In this document: positions 1 through 6,925 of the stretch, piece after piece
Layout of the letters: each line of letters opens with the position of its first letter
How positions within the stretch are numbered: position 1 is the first letter of the stretch
Origin: Baffinella frigidus
Lineage: Eukaryota; Cryptophyceae; Cryptomonadales; Baffinellaceae
Reading direction: 5' to 3'
Length of the DNA stretch: 12,645 nt
Assembly (NCBI GenBank): GCA_026770585.1
Contig: MU646478.1
Location: forward strand, 180,358 to 193,002
The notes under the pieces: generated by a model
The model's input: only the letters and a program-made list of their open reading frames with translations
The model's database searches: none
Told to the model about the DNA's origin: nothing
Position numbers and translations under genes: made by a program

Positions 1-230
1 GGGTTGAGGGTTGGGGGTTGAGGGTTGGGGGTTGAGGGTTGGGGGTTGGGAGTTGAGGGTTGAGGGTTTAGGGTTTAGGGTTGGGGGTTTAGGTGGTTGA
101 GTGTTGAGTGTTGAGTGTTGAGTGTTGAGAGTTGATGGTTGAGGGTTGATGGTTGATGGTTGAGGGTAGAGGGTTCAAGGTTGAGGAGTGAGGGATGAGG
201 GTTGCAAGTCGAGGGTAGAGGATGGAAGGT

Positions 231-260
<30 letters not shown>
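1..260. repeat. Degenerate telomere-like repeat array (TTGAGGG/TTTAGGG), intronic to the minus-strand gene
   Basis: This is a run of 6-8 base units, mostly GGGTTGA, GGGTTTA and GTTGAGT variants, G-rich on the plus strand and C-rich on the minus strand. Canonical TTTAGGG copies occur near 66-95. It lies directly after the 5' splice site (GTAAGC) of the minus-strand exon at 270-325, so it is probably the start of that gene's third intron. A true left chromosome end would read C-rich on the plus strand, so the orientation argues for an interstitial array rather than a telomere. The same kind of repeat lies in introns of the other two better-defined genes. Confidence 0.85.
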
Positions 261-261
<1 letters not shown>

Positions 262-269
262 CGGCTTAC

Positions 270-899
270 CGGGCGAAGTGAGCGTCGTACTGCGTGATGT
301 TCTGCTGCGCCACGCCCACCTTTTCCTGCAGGCGTGTAGACTAGATGAGAACTTGCAGTCGTGGACTAGATGAGCGCTTATACGCCCAGCGATTAAGAAC
401 GTAGAAGAGAGCCTGTTGCAAAATTGACCCGGGCCAGGGTGCGAGGAGCTGGGGGCGGATGGTTCCCCGCTGGCTCACGGACCTGGGCAACTGCGGTGCG
501 CCTGCCCTGCCAGCTCTCGAGCGCGCGCATCAGCTCGGACTCCTGGTACTCCAGCCGACGGCGCTCCGCCACCTCTGGAAACGATTCGTCCAGGTCGCGG
601 ACCCCGATCGCCAAGCGGAGCGCTTCCGCGGCGTCGCGCGACATCTGCAGGGTGGGGCTGTGGGTTTGAGAGGTGTGCGGGGGGACAAGGCTCGAGCGCA
701 GCACGCACCACCTGTCCGTTAGCTCCCGGCAAGGTGTTGTTCTGACCCAGAGGTACTCAACACGCAACAGGAATCAATCGAGGACCCTGATAAACCCACG
801 CACCTGGAGGGCCCGGCGCGCCTCCTGGAGCTGGAGCTGGATCGTCGACTCCTCCCCAATGAAGATGAGGTCATCTGAGGGGGCGACTGCGGCGGCCAT
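270..899 (-). CDS. 5' part of an unrecognised coiled-coil-like protein gene (three exons, continues off the left edge)
   Basis: I do not recognise this protein. Read on the minus strand, three exons join in frame. Exon 1 (899-804, 32 codons) starts MAAAVAPSDDLIF. Exon 2 (644-483, 54 codons) starts MSRDAAEALRLAIG and contains ERRRLEYQESELMRALESWQ. Exon 3 (325-270, 18 codons plus two bases) starts EKVGVAQQNITQYD. Donors are CAG|GTGCGT, CAG|GTCCGT and CG|GTAAGC; acceptors are CTGCAG at 650-645 and 331-326. The introns are 159 and 157 bases. The joined product, about 104 residues before the edge, is rich in E, Q, R, L and A in a pattern typical of amphipathic helix or coiled coil. A ciliary coiled-coil family such as DUF4200 was considered, but the resemblance is only in composition. 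The start is the first in-frame ATG, 236 bases from the divergent MCMBP start. Confidence is good for the exons and low for any function. Confidence 0.72.
340..374. repeat. Short direct repeat GACTAGATGAG, two copies 24 bases apart
   Basis: GACTAGATGAG occurs at 340-350 and again at 364-374, inside the 157-base intron between exons 2 and 3 of the minus-strand gene. The flanking bases (TTGCAGTCGTG) do not extend the repeat, so this is a small partial duplication. No function is visible. Confidence 0.6.
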
Positions 900-1135
900 A
901 AGGGAGGGAGGGCAACACTCAGTGCCTCGGCCCTAACGAGAGTGTCGTGTCTCTGGGCGTGTCCAGTTTGTACGGGGATTTTAATGGCCCCAAAAGCAAA
1001 TGTACATTCTGTCAACTTCGTCAGTTCAAAGTGGACGCAGTGATGACTTTTGGGGACCTTCCTTTTTTGGCCTCAGAATCCAGAAAACTCCCATCGCGAC
1101 CAAGCTATCCTTCTCCCCTCCACACAGTCAACAAC
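900..1135. promoter_or_regulatory. Shared 5' region between two divergent genes (putative bidirectional promoter)
   Basis: This 236-base spacer separates the ATG of the minus-strand coiled-coil gene (899) from the ATG of MCMBP (1136), so it must hold both 5' untranslated regions and both promoters unless further upstream non-coding exons exist. I see no convincing TATA box. A-rich and pyrimidine-rich patches occur (for example TTTTAATGGCCCC near 978 and CCTTCCTTTTTTGG near 1059), with a CT-rich stretch just before the MCMBP start. In Arabidopsis the MCMBP orthologue ETG1 is an E2F target, but I find no clear TTTSSCGC site here. The assignment rests on gene geometry only. Confidence 0.5.
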
Positions 1136-4100
1136 ATGCCCGCAGTCCTCCAGCTGGAGGAGATCCGGGCGCCGCTACTCGTCATCGAGAAGCTGAACGC
1201 CGCCAAGGGCGTCGCTGTCTCCGACCACGCTGACGTGGAAGCGCACTTCCGCACCGCTCTCGACGGCCGCTGGGCCGACGTCCCGCTGCTCAACTCCGTC
1301 GCTCAGGTACCCACCCGGACGCCCCTCCCACACACACCGCGGCCCGATCCTCGCGCCACCGCGCACAACGACGCGTTCGCAAGTGAAAGAAACAGAGGGT
1401 GGTGCTGCAGTTTGTGGAAACGCTCACGTGTGCTCGATCCCCCACGTATCCTCAGGTGGAGGAGATCCCCGCTGGGTCGCTGGTGCGCTTCCGCTGCATG
1501 GTGCAGAACATGTACAACCCGGAGTGGTATGTCGGCGACTACACGGCGTCGAACCCCGAGACGGGAGAGCGCCGACAGGGCACCGCGCAGTACCGCGAGT
1601 CCCTCGACCTCCCTGCCGGCTTCACGGCAAACATGGACGCCGCGGCCTCATCCGCGCTGGAGCGCGTCCCCCTTCACTGCATGAGCATCCCGCACGAGTC
1701 CTCATGGGTCAACGGCGCCGCGCTGCCCGCGCAGCAGAGGCTGCAGGTGGAGCGCGCCGGGAAGCGCCGTGCTGAGGAAGACGACATGATGGACGACGCG
1801 CCTGCCTCCTCCTCCTCCATGGCCGACAGCGCCCCTGCCGCGGGCATGCAGTGCGAGACCGACGAGTCGAAGCGCTCACGTGGGCACGGCTCTGACGCCC
1901 CCAGTGCGTCAGGCGCTCCCGGGGACGTCACAACAGGACGCCCGCCGCTTGTGCACGGCGCCACGCCCAAGCACGCGGCAATCGTCAAGGTGTACGGTAA
2001 CGCAGCGGCGGGCACGGATGCGTGCAAGGTCAACGAGACCATCGAGGTGGTGGGCATCCTGACGCTCGACCCAGCCGCCGCGACGTTCGGGATCGAGCAG
2101 CTATCCCAGCCCGCGTCCATGGACCCCAAGGACGCGGGCGCCGGCGACTCCCTCCTCGACGCGCCGCCCCCCCCCTCCTCGGTCCTTCCGCGCATCCACG
2201 CCATCACGCTCCGCCGCCTCTCCCCCGCATGGAACCCCGGGCTCGACAACGGCCCCTCCGCCGCGCGCGACGCCCGCTCCGCGCACGCCGCCGCCGCCAC
2301 CCCCGCAGCCCGCGCGCGCATCCTCGCGCGCCTCGCCGCCACGCCCTTCCTCGGGGGCGACGCGCTGGCCGCCGAGTTCGTGCTCCTCAACGCGCTCTCG
2401 CGCGTGCTCCACCGCTCGGACGGGGCCCCGATCGGCGCCTTCGCCGTCGCCATCTCAACCGACGCCAAGGCCGCGGTCCCCGCCACGTCGCTCGTGTCGG
2501 AGCTCAAACGCCTGCTCCCGGCTGTCGCGCACCTCCCGCTGTCTCCCAAGGCGCTCGGCGCCAAGCCCTTCGTGCCGAAGAAGGACTATGATACCGAGAC
2601 GCTCCACTCCGCCGCGCTGCAGCTTGCGCCGTCGACGCAGGTGACTAAACCGTGCAGGGTTTCTAGCTCTGTCTGAGTTATATTCTCGCTCGTCCTCAAG
2701 GCTTTATATTGCCCCTTCTGTACTGGATTTCTGCTGTTAAAAAGTTTTGAGGACGAGCCAAATAAAACTTAGGCAGAGCTAGGTTTTGTACCTTTTTGAG
2801 TGGTGACAAATCCAGGCTTACGTGTACTGGGAAAATCTGGAATGAGTCGACTGTGGTGGTTCTAGGTGGGAGAGAGCAGACTTTTTTCAACTAGTGAAGG
2901 TTACAGAAACTGACACGAATCCGAATCCGAAACCAACAAGCGTCCAAACATTTTATGACGCCTGTGTCGGTGCAAGAATGTTAACCAAAGGCCTAGCTCT
3001 GTCTCAGTCTATTTGGGCTCCCCAATTTGGTGAGCCCGGGCGCTTTCCTGCTTCAAATTTGACTGCATTGTACCGCAGACCCAGCATTTCAACTTGAACA
3101 TAGTCAGATAGCCAACCCTGAGGCGGAGTTAGGCCCCAGGGTCCTGCAGTAAGGCTAGTCCTAGAGGCATATGACCACCCTAGGGGCGGTGCGTGTGCGT
3201 ACTTTCGAGTAATCCCCCTGTAACCGTACGTTCCGTACCATCTTCGATGCTGTAAACCCTAAACCCTAAACCCTAAACCCCAAACAAGGTGGTGATTGAC
3301 GAGACGACGATGGAGGCGGGGCTGATCAACGAACAAGGCGTGCAGAACCTGACCCACCTCCAGAACGTCATCAACACCCAGTCGGTCCCCTTCGACTTCG
3401 GGTTCTACCAGGTCTGAGTCCCCCCTACAAGATTCAACAAGGCTTTGTTAGTGCCAGGGAAAACTCGGGCCTGTTCAGGGGGAAATGAAACAAGGCATTG
3501 TTAGTACCAGGAGAGGCTCGGATTAGTCCAATGGCGTGGGGCTCTTCATAGCGTTCCCCCTGGAAAGCAAAATTAAACAGTTGGAAGAAGGAAGTGAAAA
3601 CTTTTAGTACCAGGGGAAGTTTCGATTAGTTCAGGTTCGTTGGACTCTCTACACGGGCGCGTTTCCCGGCACCGTGGGATCACTCCCTAGCTCTGCCTCG
3701 GTTAATCTGGCCCCCCCCTTGAATAAATTTACATCAGGATTCCGTGCATAAGCTCCAGTAGAAAGAGAACCTGAATGTATTTAATGCCCTTCGACTACGG
3801 TTTCTTCCAGGTCCGAGTGCCCCCCCAACACGGTGGGCTTCAAAGATCGGTCCAGTTACTTACGTGGTACTAATTGAGAATTGATCGGTACAAAGACATG
3901 TGTGTTACTAACCGATATTTCGAACAGATTTCTGGTCGAAATCTCATTCGAAGCCCACTGTGTGGTACGAAGGGAAACTAAACCGGGTATGGTTAGTACC
4001 AGGAAAAGCTCGCATAGGTCCAGGGTCGGGGGGGCTCTCTACACGGGCGTGTTTCCCGGTCGCGTGCGAACCTCCCTCCCTCTGCCTGAGTTGATCTAGG

Positions 4101-6683
4101 CTCCTCACTAAATGTATTTAGATACTGTTTGAGCTGAGGCGTTTGTACAGAGTCCCGCGCTAAATGTATTGCATGAGGGGCCTAGATCAAGTAAGGCAGA
4201 GCTAGACTCCCAGATGGTGTTGGACCGCTCGTGTTCGCAGTCAGCCATTCACAATTTCACGGAGTTGGCCAATACTCTGATTGTTTTTCGCACCCGTGTT
4301 GCTTCACAGCGGGTCTCGTACCCCCTGCGACCCCGAGCACACCCCGCAAGTCGCTTTACAGTAAATATCTGTGTCTCCCGACCAGACCATTGAAACCCTG
4401 AACCGCATCACCTCATCAGGTGGACTTCCCAGCGGACCTGCCAGTGCTCATCGCGTCGCACGGCAAGCCCATGTTGCAGGTCCCATCCCTCTCAAACTCT
4501 AAACCCCTAAACCCTAAACCCATCATCCCTCTAAAACCTCTCAACCCCAAACCCTAAAACCAAAACCCCTGAAATTCCACACCATAATCCTATATCCATC
4601 CCTCACCCAGGTGGGCTGCGTGCTCAAGGTGGAGCCCGACGCATCGCGGCTGGCAATCCTCGAGACCGAGGCGGGCCCTTCCGAGGGGCCGGCGTGCGAT
4701 GAGGCTGACGAGGTCAATCCCGAAAGCCAACGTTGCTGGAGGATTTATTTGCACGTGACGCAGGTATGAAAATAAAACAGTACAATTATTATTTTAATAA
4801 TGGTTTCTTCCCAAGTTGGGAGCGGTTCTTCAGCTGCCAACTCGGGAAAAAATCATTTCTTCCCGATTGACTTTACAAGTGTTTTTTATCTGGATTTTGC
4901 GCCGCAGGCTGCCCGATTTCGGGCGACATCTCGTACAATTGCCCAAGAAACGTAAAATCCGCAATCGAAAGTAAATCGGTTCGAAGAGAGAATTTTCGGC
5001 CGCGGTAAAATCACTTGTATAGTCAAGTCAATCGGGGAAGAAACAGGGTGTAAAGCCATCTATTGTAAGTTGTGTACCGACTCTGTCGGTGGTGTTCAAC
5101 ATGAAGGTGCGGGTGTTCACGGTGGTCAGCCATCTATTTTAAGTTGTGTACCTAGTCACATCCAGATAAACCCTTCTCTAACGTACATTATTTCACACGA
5201 GAATGCTAGAGGGTCCTATTTAAAACCAGATTCTTTTACAAGAGAGCATTTGTGTAGTACCTTTCGTGACTTTGGTCGCGTTGCTGACTCGACCGGAGTC
5301 AGGCACGTGACCAACCCGCCCGTGACTGGTACAAATCCTTACAACCCCACATATAAATAGGCTGCTCCAGCATTCTCGAGTGGTCTGCGTGCCTCATGGG
5401 GCGACGGTGATTCTCGCTGTTGGATCTGGAGCCATTGGAGCCGTTTCCACTTCTCCTCTAACGTACGTTTTCTGCTCACGAAGGTGGCGCGTGTGTTCAT
5501 GGTGATGGCCTCTGGTACAAAATTACCATTGTAAATGGCTGTAAAGCCATCTGTTGCAAGTTTTGAACCACGTCGCGTCCAGATACGCCCCCCTAACAAA
5601 CCTTTTCTGCTCACGAAGGTGGCGAGATGGTGCGCAATCCTGAACCCTGGATGCAGGTTGGCACTAGTGGTCATGTTGATGGCGCGCAACCCCAAACCTT
5701 GAACCCTAAACGTCGGGTTTGCGTGCCAAGTCGTGCCTCCTCTAACATACGTTTTCTACGAAGGTGGCGCGGGTGTTCTTGGTGATGGCGCGCAACACGG
5801 ACGTCTCGCTCGCCGAGAGCGTGTGCCGCCTCGCCGAGGAACGCTTCATCGCCGCGCGCCAGGCCAACCCCAAGGAGGTGCTTTCCCCCTCCCCTCCACA
5901 GTTGACGGGTTTGTACCGTACACCCAGCGTGTCAACTTGAGAAAAGTCGGCCAAGAGGGTGCACCCAAGGAGGTGACAGCCGCTGAACTCCTAGTTATGT
6001 TTGAGTCAAATAGGGCTCTCCAATTTGTCGAGTTCGGGCACTTCGGAGCGGAAAAGTTGAATGATTTGCACCGGGAACCCAGCATGTCAACTTGCAAATA
6101 GTCGGCCAACCCGACTGAGGCATAACTAGGAGGTCACGCACAGCCCCCAACACTACACTTTGAGAGATGCAGCGAGACCTTCATTAGTGCCAGCGCTGCC
6201 GCCATAAACAGGGGTACCTTGCTCATAAGAAAAAGCCCCACCTAGGACCCTATAGTAGCCCAATTCCTAGGGCCCTATGGTTGTCCTAGGGGATGTGCGC
6301 GGCTCCTTATGAGCGAGGTGCCTCTGTACCAGAAGTGCGGTTTGCTGAACAAACGCTTCTCTGAGGACCAAGTCCAGGACGAGCCCGCCTCGGGTCGTTA
6401 GATCACCTGTATTCGAGGTTCTCACACGTGTGCTGAACAAACGTTTGTTGGCCGTTAGATCGACTGTACCAGGGTTGATCACCGGTGTGCTGAAAAAACC
6501 TCTTGTTCCCCGCAGGTGGACCAGCACTCGCTCGCGCGGTGGCTGACCATGGCGCGCCTGCTCGCGGCGTCGCACGGCCAGACCCAGGTCACCGACAAGA
6601 TCTGGGAGCGCGCCATGGAGCTCGAGGAGGCGCGCGTGGCAAGGAATGTCGTCAGCGTGCACCTCCCGGGCATCGCCGAGTAA
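1136..6683 (+). CDS. MCMBP: Mini-chromosome maintenance complex-binding protein (MCMBP/ETG1), 7 exons
   Basis: MCMBP binds MCM complexes (MCM3-7, in place of MCM2) in the nucleus. In animals and plants it has been linked to MCM unloading or assembly and to sister-chromatid cohesion. Exons: 1136-1306, 1456-2640, 3289-3411, 4420-4479, 4611-4763, 5764-5877 and 6516-6683 (TAA). All six junctions are phase 0 and give 657 residues; human MCMBP is about 642. Family landmarks recalled from the animal and plant proteins appear in order: FRCMVQNMYNPEWYVG (about 69-84), ERVPLHCMSIPHESSWV (126-142), an acidic/Ser-Ala low-complexity insert (about 150-225), KVYGN followed by an ETIEVVGIL segment (about 235-260), FVPKKDYDTETL (about 429-440), VIDETTMEAGL (454-464), then IYLHV and a C-terminal RWLTMARLLAASHGQT helix. 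The start is the first ATG of exon 1, which encodes the usual short N-terminal region. Internal exons all begin GTGG. The exon 6 donor (GAG|GTGCTT) is weak. Identification is by motif recall, not a search. Confidence 0.93.
2663..2782. mobile_element. MITE-like foldback element, family A copy 1
   Basis: Two arms of about 38 bases form an inverted repeat. The left arm (2663-2700) starts CTAGCTCTGTCTGAGTTA and ends GCTCGTCCTCAAG. The right arm (2745-2782) reads, on the opposite strand, CTAGCTCTGCCTAAGTTTTA and ends GCTCGTCCTCAAAA. The 44-base centre is unrelated. There is no coding capacity. The same terminal motif (CTAG-CTCTGYCTSAG) recurs at several places in MCMBP introns, which marks it as a dispersed family rather than a chance hairpin. 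No clear target-site duplication was identified. Confidence 0.75.
2993..3132. mobile_element. MITE-like foldback element, family A copy 2
   Basis: The left end (2993 onward) reads CTAGCTCTGTCTCAGTCTAT. The right end (to 3132), on the opposite strand, reads CTAACTCCGCCTCAGGGTTG, so the outer 15 bases or so form a decayed inverted repeat. The interior near 3070-3100 carries a motif (TACCGCAGACCCAGCATTTC) that is repeated, diverged, in intron 6 at about 5915-5935 and 6069-6090. The element is therefore a relative of the intron 6 copy. It has no coding capacity. Confidence 0.65.
3253..3285 (+). repeat. CCCTAAA telomere-like tract abutting the exon 3 acceptor
   Basis: About four tandem units (TAAACCC phase, the last reading CCCCAAA) end three bases before the AG of the exon 3 acceptor. 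The C-rich strand is the sense strand. Each unit supplies a CTAAA core, close to a CTNAY branch-point motif, plus a CCC run, so the repeat may stand in for the branch point and pyrimidine tract. The repeat is seen directly; the splicing role is inference. Confidence 0.85.
3388..4110 (+). repeat. Tandem duplication of the exon 3 tail plus its intron (two diverged units of about 390-400 bp)
   Basis: The last bases of exon 3 and its donor (CCCTTCGACTTCGGGTTCTA, then CCAG|GTCTGAG, 3389-3417) recur at 3787-3816 as CCCTTCGACTACGGTTTCTT, then CCAG|GTCCGAG. Downstream, the same order of intron motifs also recurs: TTAGTACCAGG (about 3604 and 3990), CTCTCTACACGGGCG (about 3645 and 4035), GTTTCCCGG, and the family A end CTCTGCCTSRG (about 3690 and 4081). 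Offsets are about 390-400 bases. The first unit also contains internal repeats of the TTTGTTAGTRCCAGG motif. Copy 2 therefore contains a pseudo-exon edge that would still read PFDYGFFQ followed by a usable GT, but no acceptor is evident in front of it. Confidence 0.85.
3412..4419 (+). other. MCMBP intron 3 (1008 bp)
   Basis: The intron starts CAG|GTCTGA and ends CATCAG|GTGG. It is filled by the duplicated exon-tail unit (3388-4110), an incomplete family A arm (CTAGCTCTGCCTCGG from 3687, with no matching right arm before the second unit starts) and a complete family A element (4077-4205). The remaining 4206-4419 holds no repeat that I recognise. Short open frames inside are not conserved and are probably chance. 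Confidence 0.8.
4077..4205. mobile_element. MITE-like foldback element, family A copy in intron 3
   Basis: The left arm (about 4077-4118) reads CTCTGCCTGAGTTGATCTAG followed by GCTCCTCACTAAATGTATT. The right arm (about 4162-4205), on the opposite strand, starts CTAGCTCTGCCTTACTTGAT and continues through CTAGGCCCCTCATGCAATACA. The arms match over about 40 bases with scattered mismatches. The centre is about 45 bases. It lies at the end of the second duplicated unit, so the duplication boundary and the element coincide. Confidence 0.75.
4480..4610 (+). repeat. MCMBP intron 4 (131 bp), mostly CCCTAAA-like repeat
   Basis: The intron runs from CAG|GTCCCA to CACCCAG|GTGG. Its middle (about 4496-4560) is degenerate CCCTAAA/CTAAACC repeat, C-rich on the sense strand, mixed with three CATCCCTCT-like motifs. 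Little else is present, so this intron is nearly all telomere-like sequence plus splice signals. Confidence 0.8.
4811..5044. mobile_element. Foldback element in intron 5 with nested hairpins
   Basis: The outer arms of the main foldback are 4854-4883 (TTTCTTCCCGATTGACTTTA, then CAAGTG) and 5010-5044, which on the opposite strand reads GTTTCTTCCCCGATTGACTT, then GACTATACAAGTGA. They differ mainly by a five-base insertion. An inner pair, GGATTTTGCG (about 4891-4900) and CGTAAAATCC (about 4950-4960), is also complementary. To the left, 4811-4847 forms a separate hairpin (CCAAGTTGGGAGC against GCTGCCAACTCGG), preceded by another TTTCTTCCC. The structure is typical of a non-autonomous foldback transposon relic. 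No coding capacity and no obvious target duplication were found. Confidence 0.65.
5049..5763 (+). repeat. Tandem decayed copies of the exon 6 acceptor region (three pseudo-acceptors before the real one)
   Basis: The true junction ACGAAG|GTGGCGCGGGTGTT (5764) is preceded by three look-alikes: ATGAAG|GTGCGGGTGTTC (5107), CACGAAG|GTGGCGCGTGTG (5484) and CACGAAG|GTGGCGAGATGG (5619). Upstream motifs recur with them: AGCCATCTRTTGYAAGTT (about 5056, 5128 and 5548), CRTCCAGATA, and CTCTAACRTACGTTTTCT (about 5456, 5738; decayed at 5177 and 5590). The 5484 copy reads VARVFMVMASGTKLPL and then a stop, versus VARVFLVMARNTD in the real exon, so use of that acceptor would truncate MCMBP. Confidence 0.85.
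5988..6132. mobile_element. MITE-like foldback element, family A copy in intron 6
   Basis: The left end (5988) reads CTCCTAGTTATGTTTGAGTC. The right end (6132), read on the opposite strand, is CTCCTAGTTATGCCTCAGTC. The interior near 6057-6110 (GCACCGGGAACCCAGCATGT, then CAACTTGCAAATAGTCGGCC) matches the unit at 5901-5955 and the interior of the intron 2 copy at about 3070-3110. The terminal sequence is a variant of the CTAGCTCTGCCTSAG end found in introns 2 and 3. Confidence 0.75.
6209..6326. mobile_element. Hairpin MITE, family B copy 1 (inside MCMBP intron 6)
   Basis: The left end is CAGGGGTACCTTGCTCATAA. The right end, on the opposite strand, is CAGAGGCACCTCGCTCATAA. The centre includes TAGGACCCTA and TAGGGCCCTA motifs shared by all copies. 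The right flank starts TA; the left flank is AA, so the TA duplication seen at the other copies has decayed here. It is 118 bp and has no coding capacity. Confidence 0.85.
6336..6515 (+). repeat. Tandem degenerate repeat running into the exon 7 acceptor
   Basis: The motif TGCTGAACAAACG appears at about 6343 and 6431 and, decayed, at about 6488 (TGCTGAAAAAACC). After the first two copies follows CGTTAGATCRMCTGTA (about 6397 and 6453). The third copy ends directly in TTGTTCCCCGCAG|GTGG, the real acceptor. The first copy contains an inserted segment (GACCAAGTCCAGGACGAGCC, then CGCCTCGG, 6363-6390) that recurs inverted at about 11492-11519, downstream of another family B MITE. Confidence 0.75.
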
Positions 6684-6925
6684 TTGAGTGACTAGAGGGT
6701 TAGTGATGAGAGACTAGAGGGTTATTTGCCGAGGCTGCAGGGGAACCTGGGCATTGCTGAGTGATGAGTGAGTAGAGGGTTATTGGTGATGGGTGAGTAG
6801 AGGGTTATTGCTGAGGAGGCACGTGACTGCAGGGGAACCCCAGGGCATCGCCGAGTAATTTCTGAGTAGGTTGTGAGTGAGTGTTGGGTTGTTTGCCGAG
6901 AAGGCGGGTGGCTGCAGTGGGCATT
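6664..6925 (+). repeat. Degenerate tandem copies of the MCMBP stop-codon region
   Basis: The end of the coding sequence and start of the 3' region (GGGCATCGCCGAGTAATTGA, then GTGACTAGAGGGTT, from 6669) recurs as GGGCATTGCTGAGTGATGAG, then TGAGTAGAGGGTT (from about 6749), and GGGCATCGCCGAGTAATTTC, then TGAGTAGG (from about 6842). A fourth, weaker copy (GTGGGCATTCGCGG) is near 6917. Between copies lies GCYGAG..CTGCAGGGGAACC. The second copy would still read LGIAE-stop. The unit is about 80-95 bases. This region is probably the MCMBP 3' untranslated region and beyond. Confidence 0.85.

Larger units (their letters stand above)
2641..3288 (+). other. MCMBP intron 2 (648 bp) carrying two foldback elements and a CCCTAAA tract
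   Basis: The intron runs from CAG|GTGACT to AAACAAG|GTGG. It contains two short inverted-repeat elements described separately (2663-2782 and 2993-3132), an unassigned AT-rich stretch between them, and a clean run of four CCCTAAA-type units at 3253-3285 that ends directly at the 3' splice site. The acceptor is AAG rather than CAG, and the telomere-like run sits where the branch point and polypyrimidine tract should be. Confidence 0.8.
4764..5763 (+). other. MCMBP intron 5 (1000 bp)
   Basis: The intron starts CAG|GTATGA and ends TACGAAG|GTGG. The left part holds a small hairpin (4811-4847) and a larger foldback (4854-5044). The right part (about 5049-5763) is a series of diverged copies of the sequence leading into exon 6, each with its own AG/GTG acceptor-like edge. 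A short CCCTAAA-like patch (CAACCCCAAACCTTGAACCC, about 5688-5707) precedes the true acceptor. Confidence 0.8.
5878..6515 (+). other. MCMBP intron 6 (638 bp)
   Basis: The intron starts GAG|GTGCTT, a weak donor, and ends CCCCGCAG|GTGG. From left to right it holds a short unit (5901-5955: TTGACGGGTTTGTACCGTAC, then ACCCAGCGTGTCAACTTGAG) that recurs inside the next element, a family A foldback (5988-6132), a family B hairpin MITE (6209-6326) and a stepwise-decaying tandem repeat that runs into the acceptor (6336-6515). The donor choice is the least certain point of the MCMBP model; the frame and the family alignment support it. Confidence 0.75.

Noticed and set aside
1-260. Chromosome end (telomere)
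   Set aside because: A left chromosome end should read C-rich on the plus strand, but here the plus strand is G-rich. The units are degenerate, and similar arrays lie in introns of other genes.
1674-2564. A 296-codon open frame on the minus strand opposite MCMBP exon 2
   Set aside because: It is the antisense of a GC-rich coding exon. Its Ser/Ala/Arg-rich composition mirrors the sense codons, and it has no recognisable motif, whereas the plus-strand frame matches MCMBP.
2894-4393. Small open frames in MCMBP introns 2 and 3 (for example 3881-4099 and 4169-4393) as genes or extra exons
   Set aside because: They run through MITE arms and duplicated intron sequence, show no family motif and are not needed by the MCMBP alignment, which is continuous across these introns.
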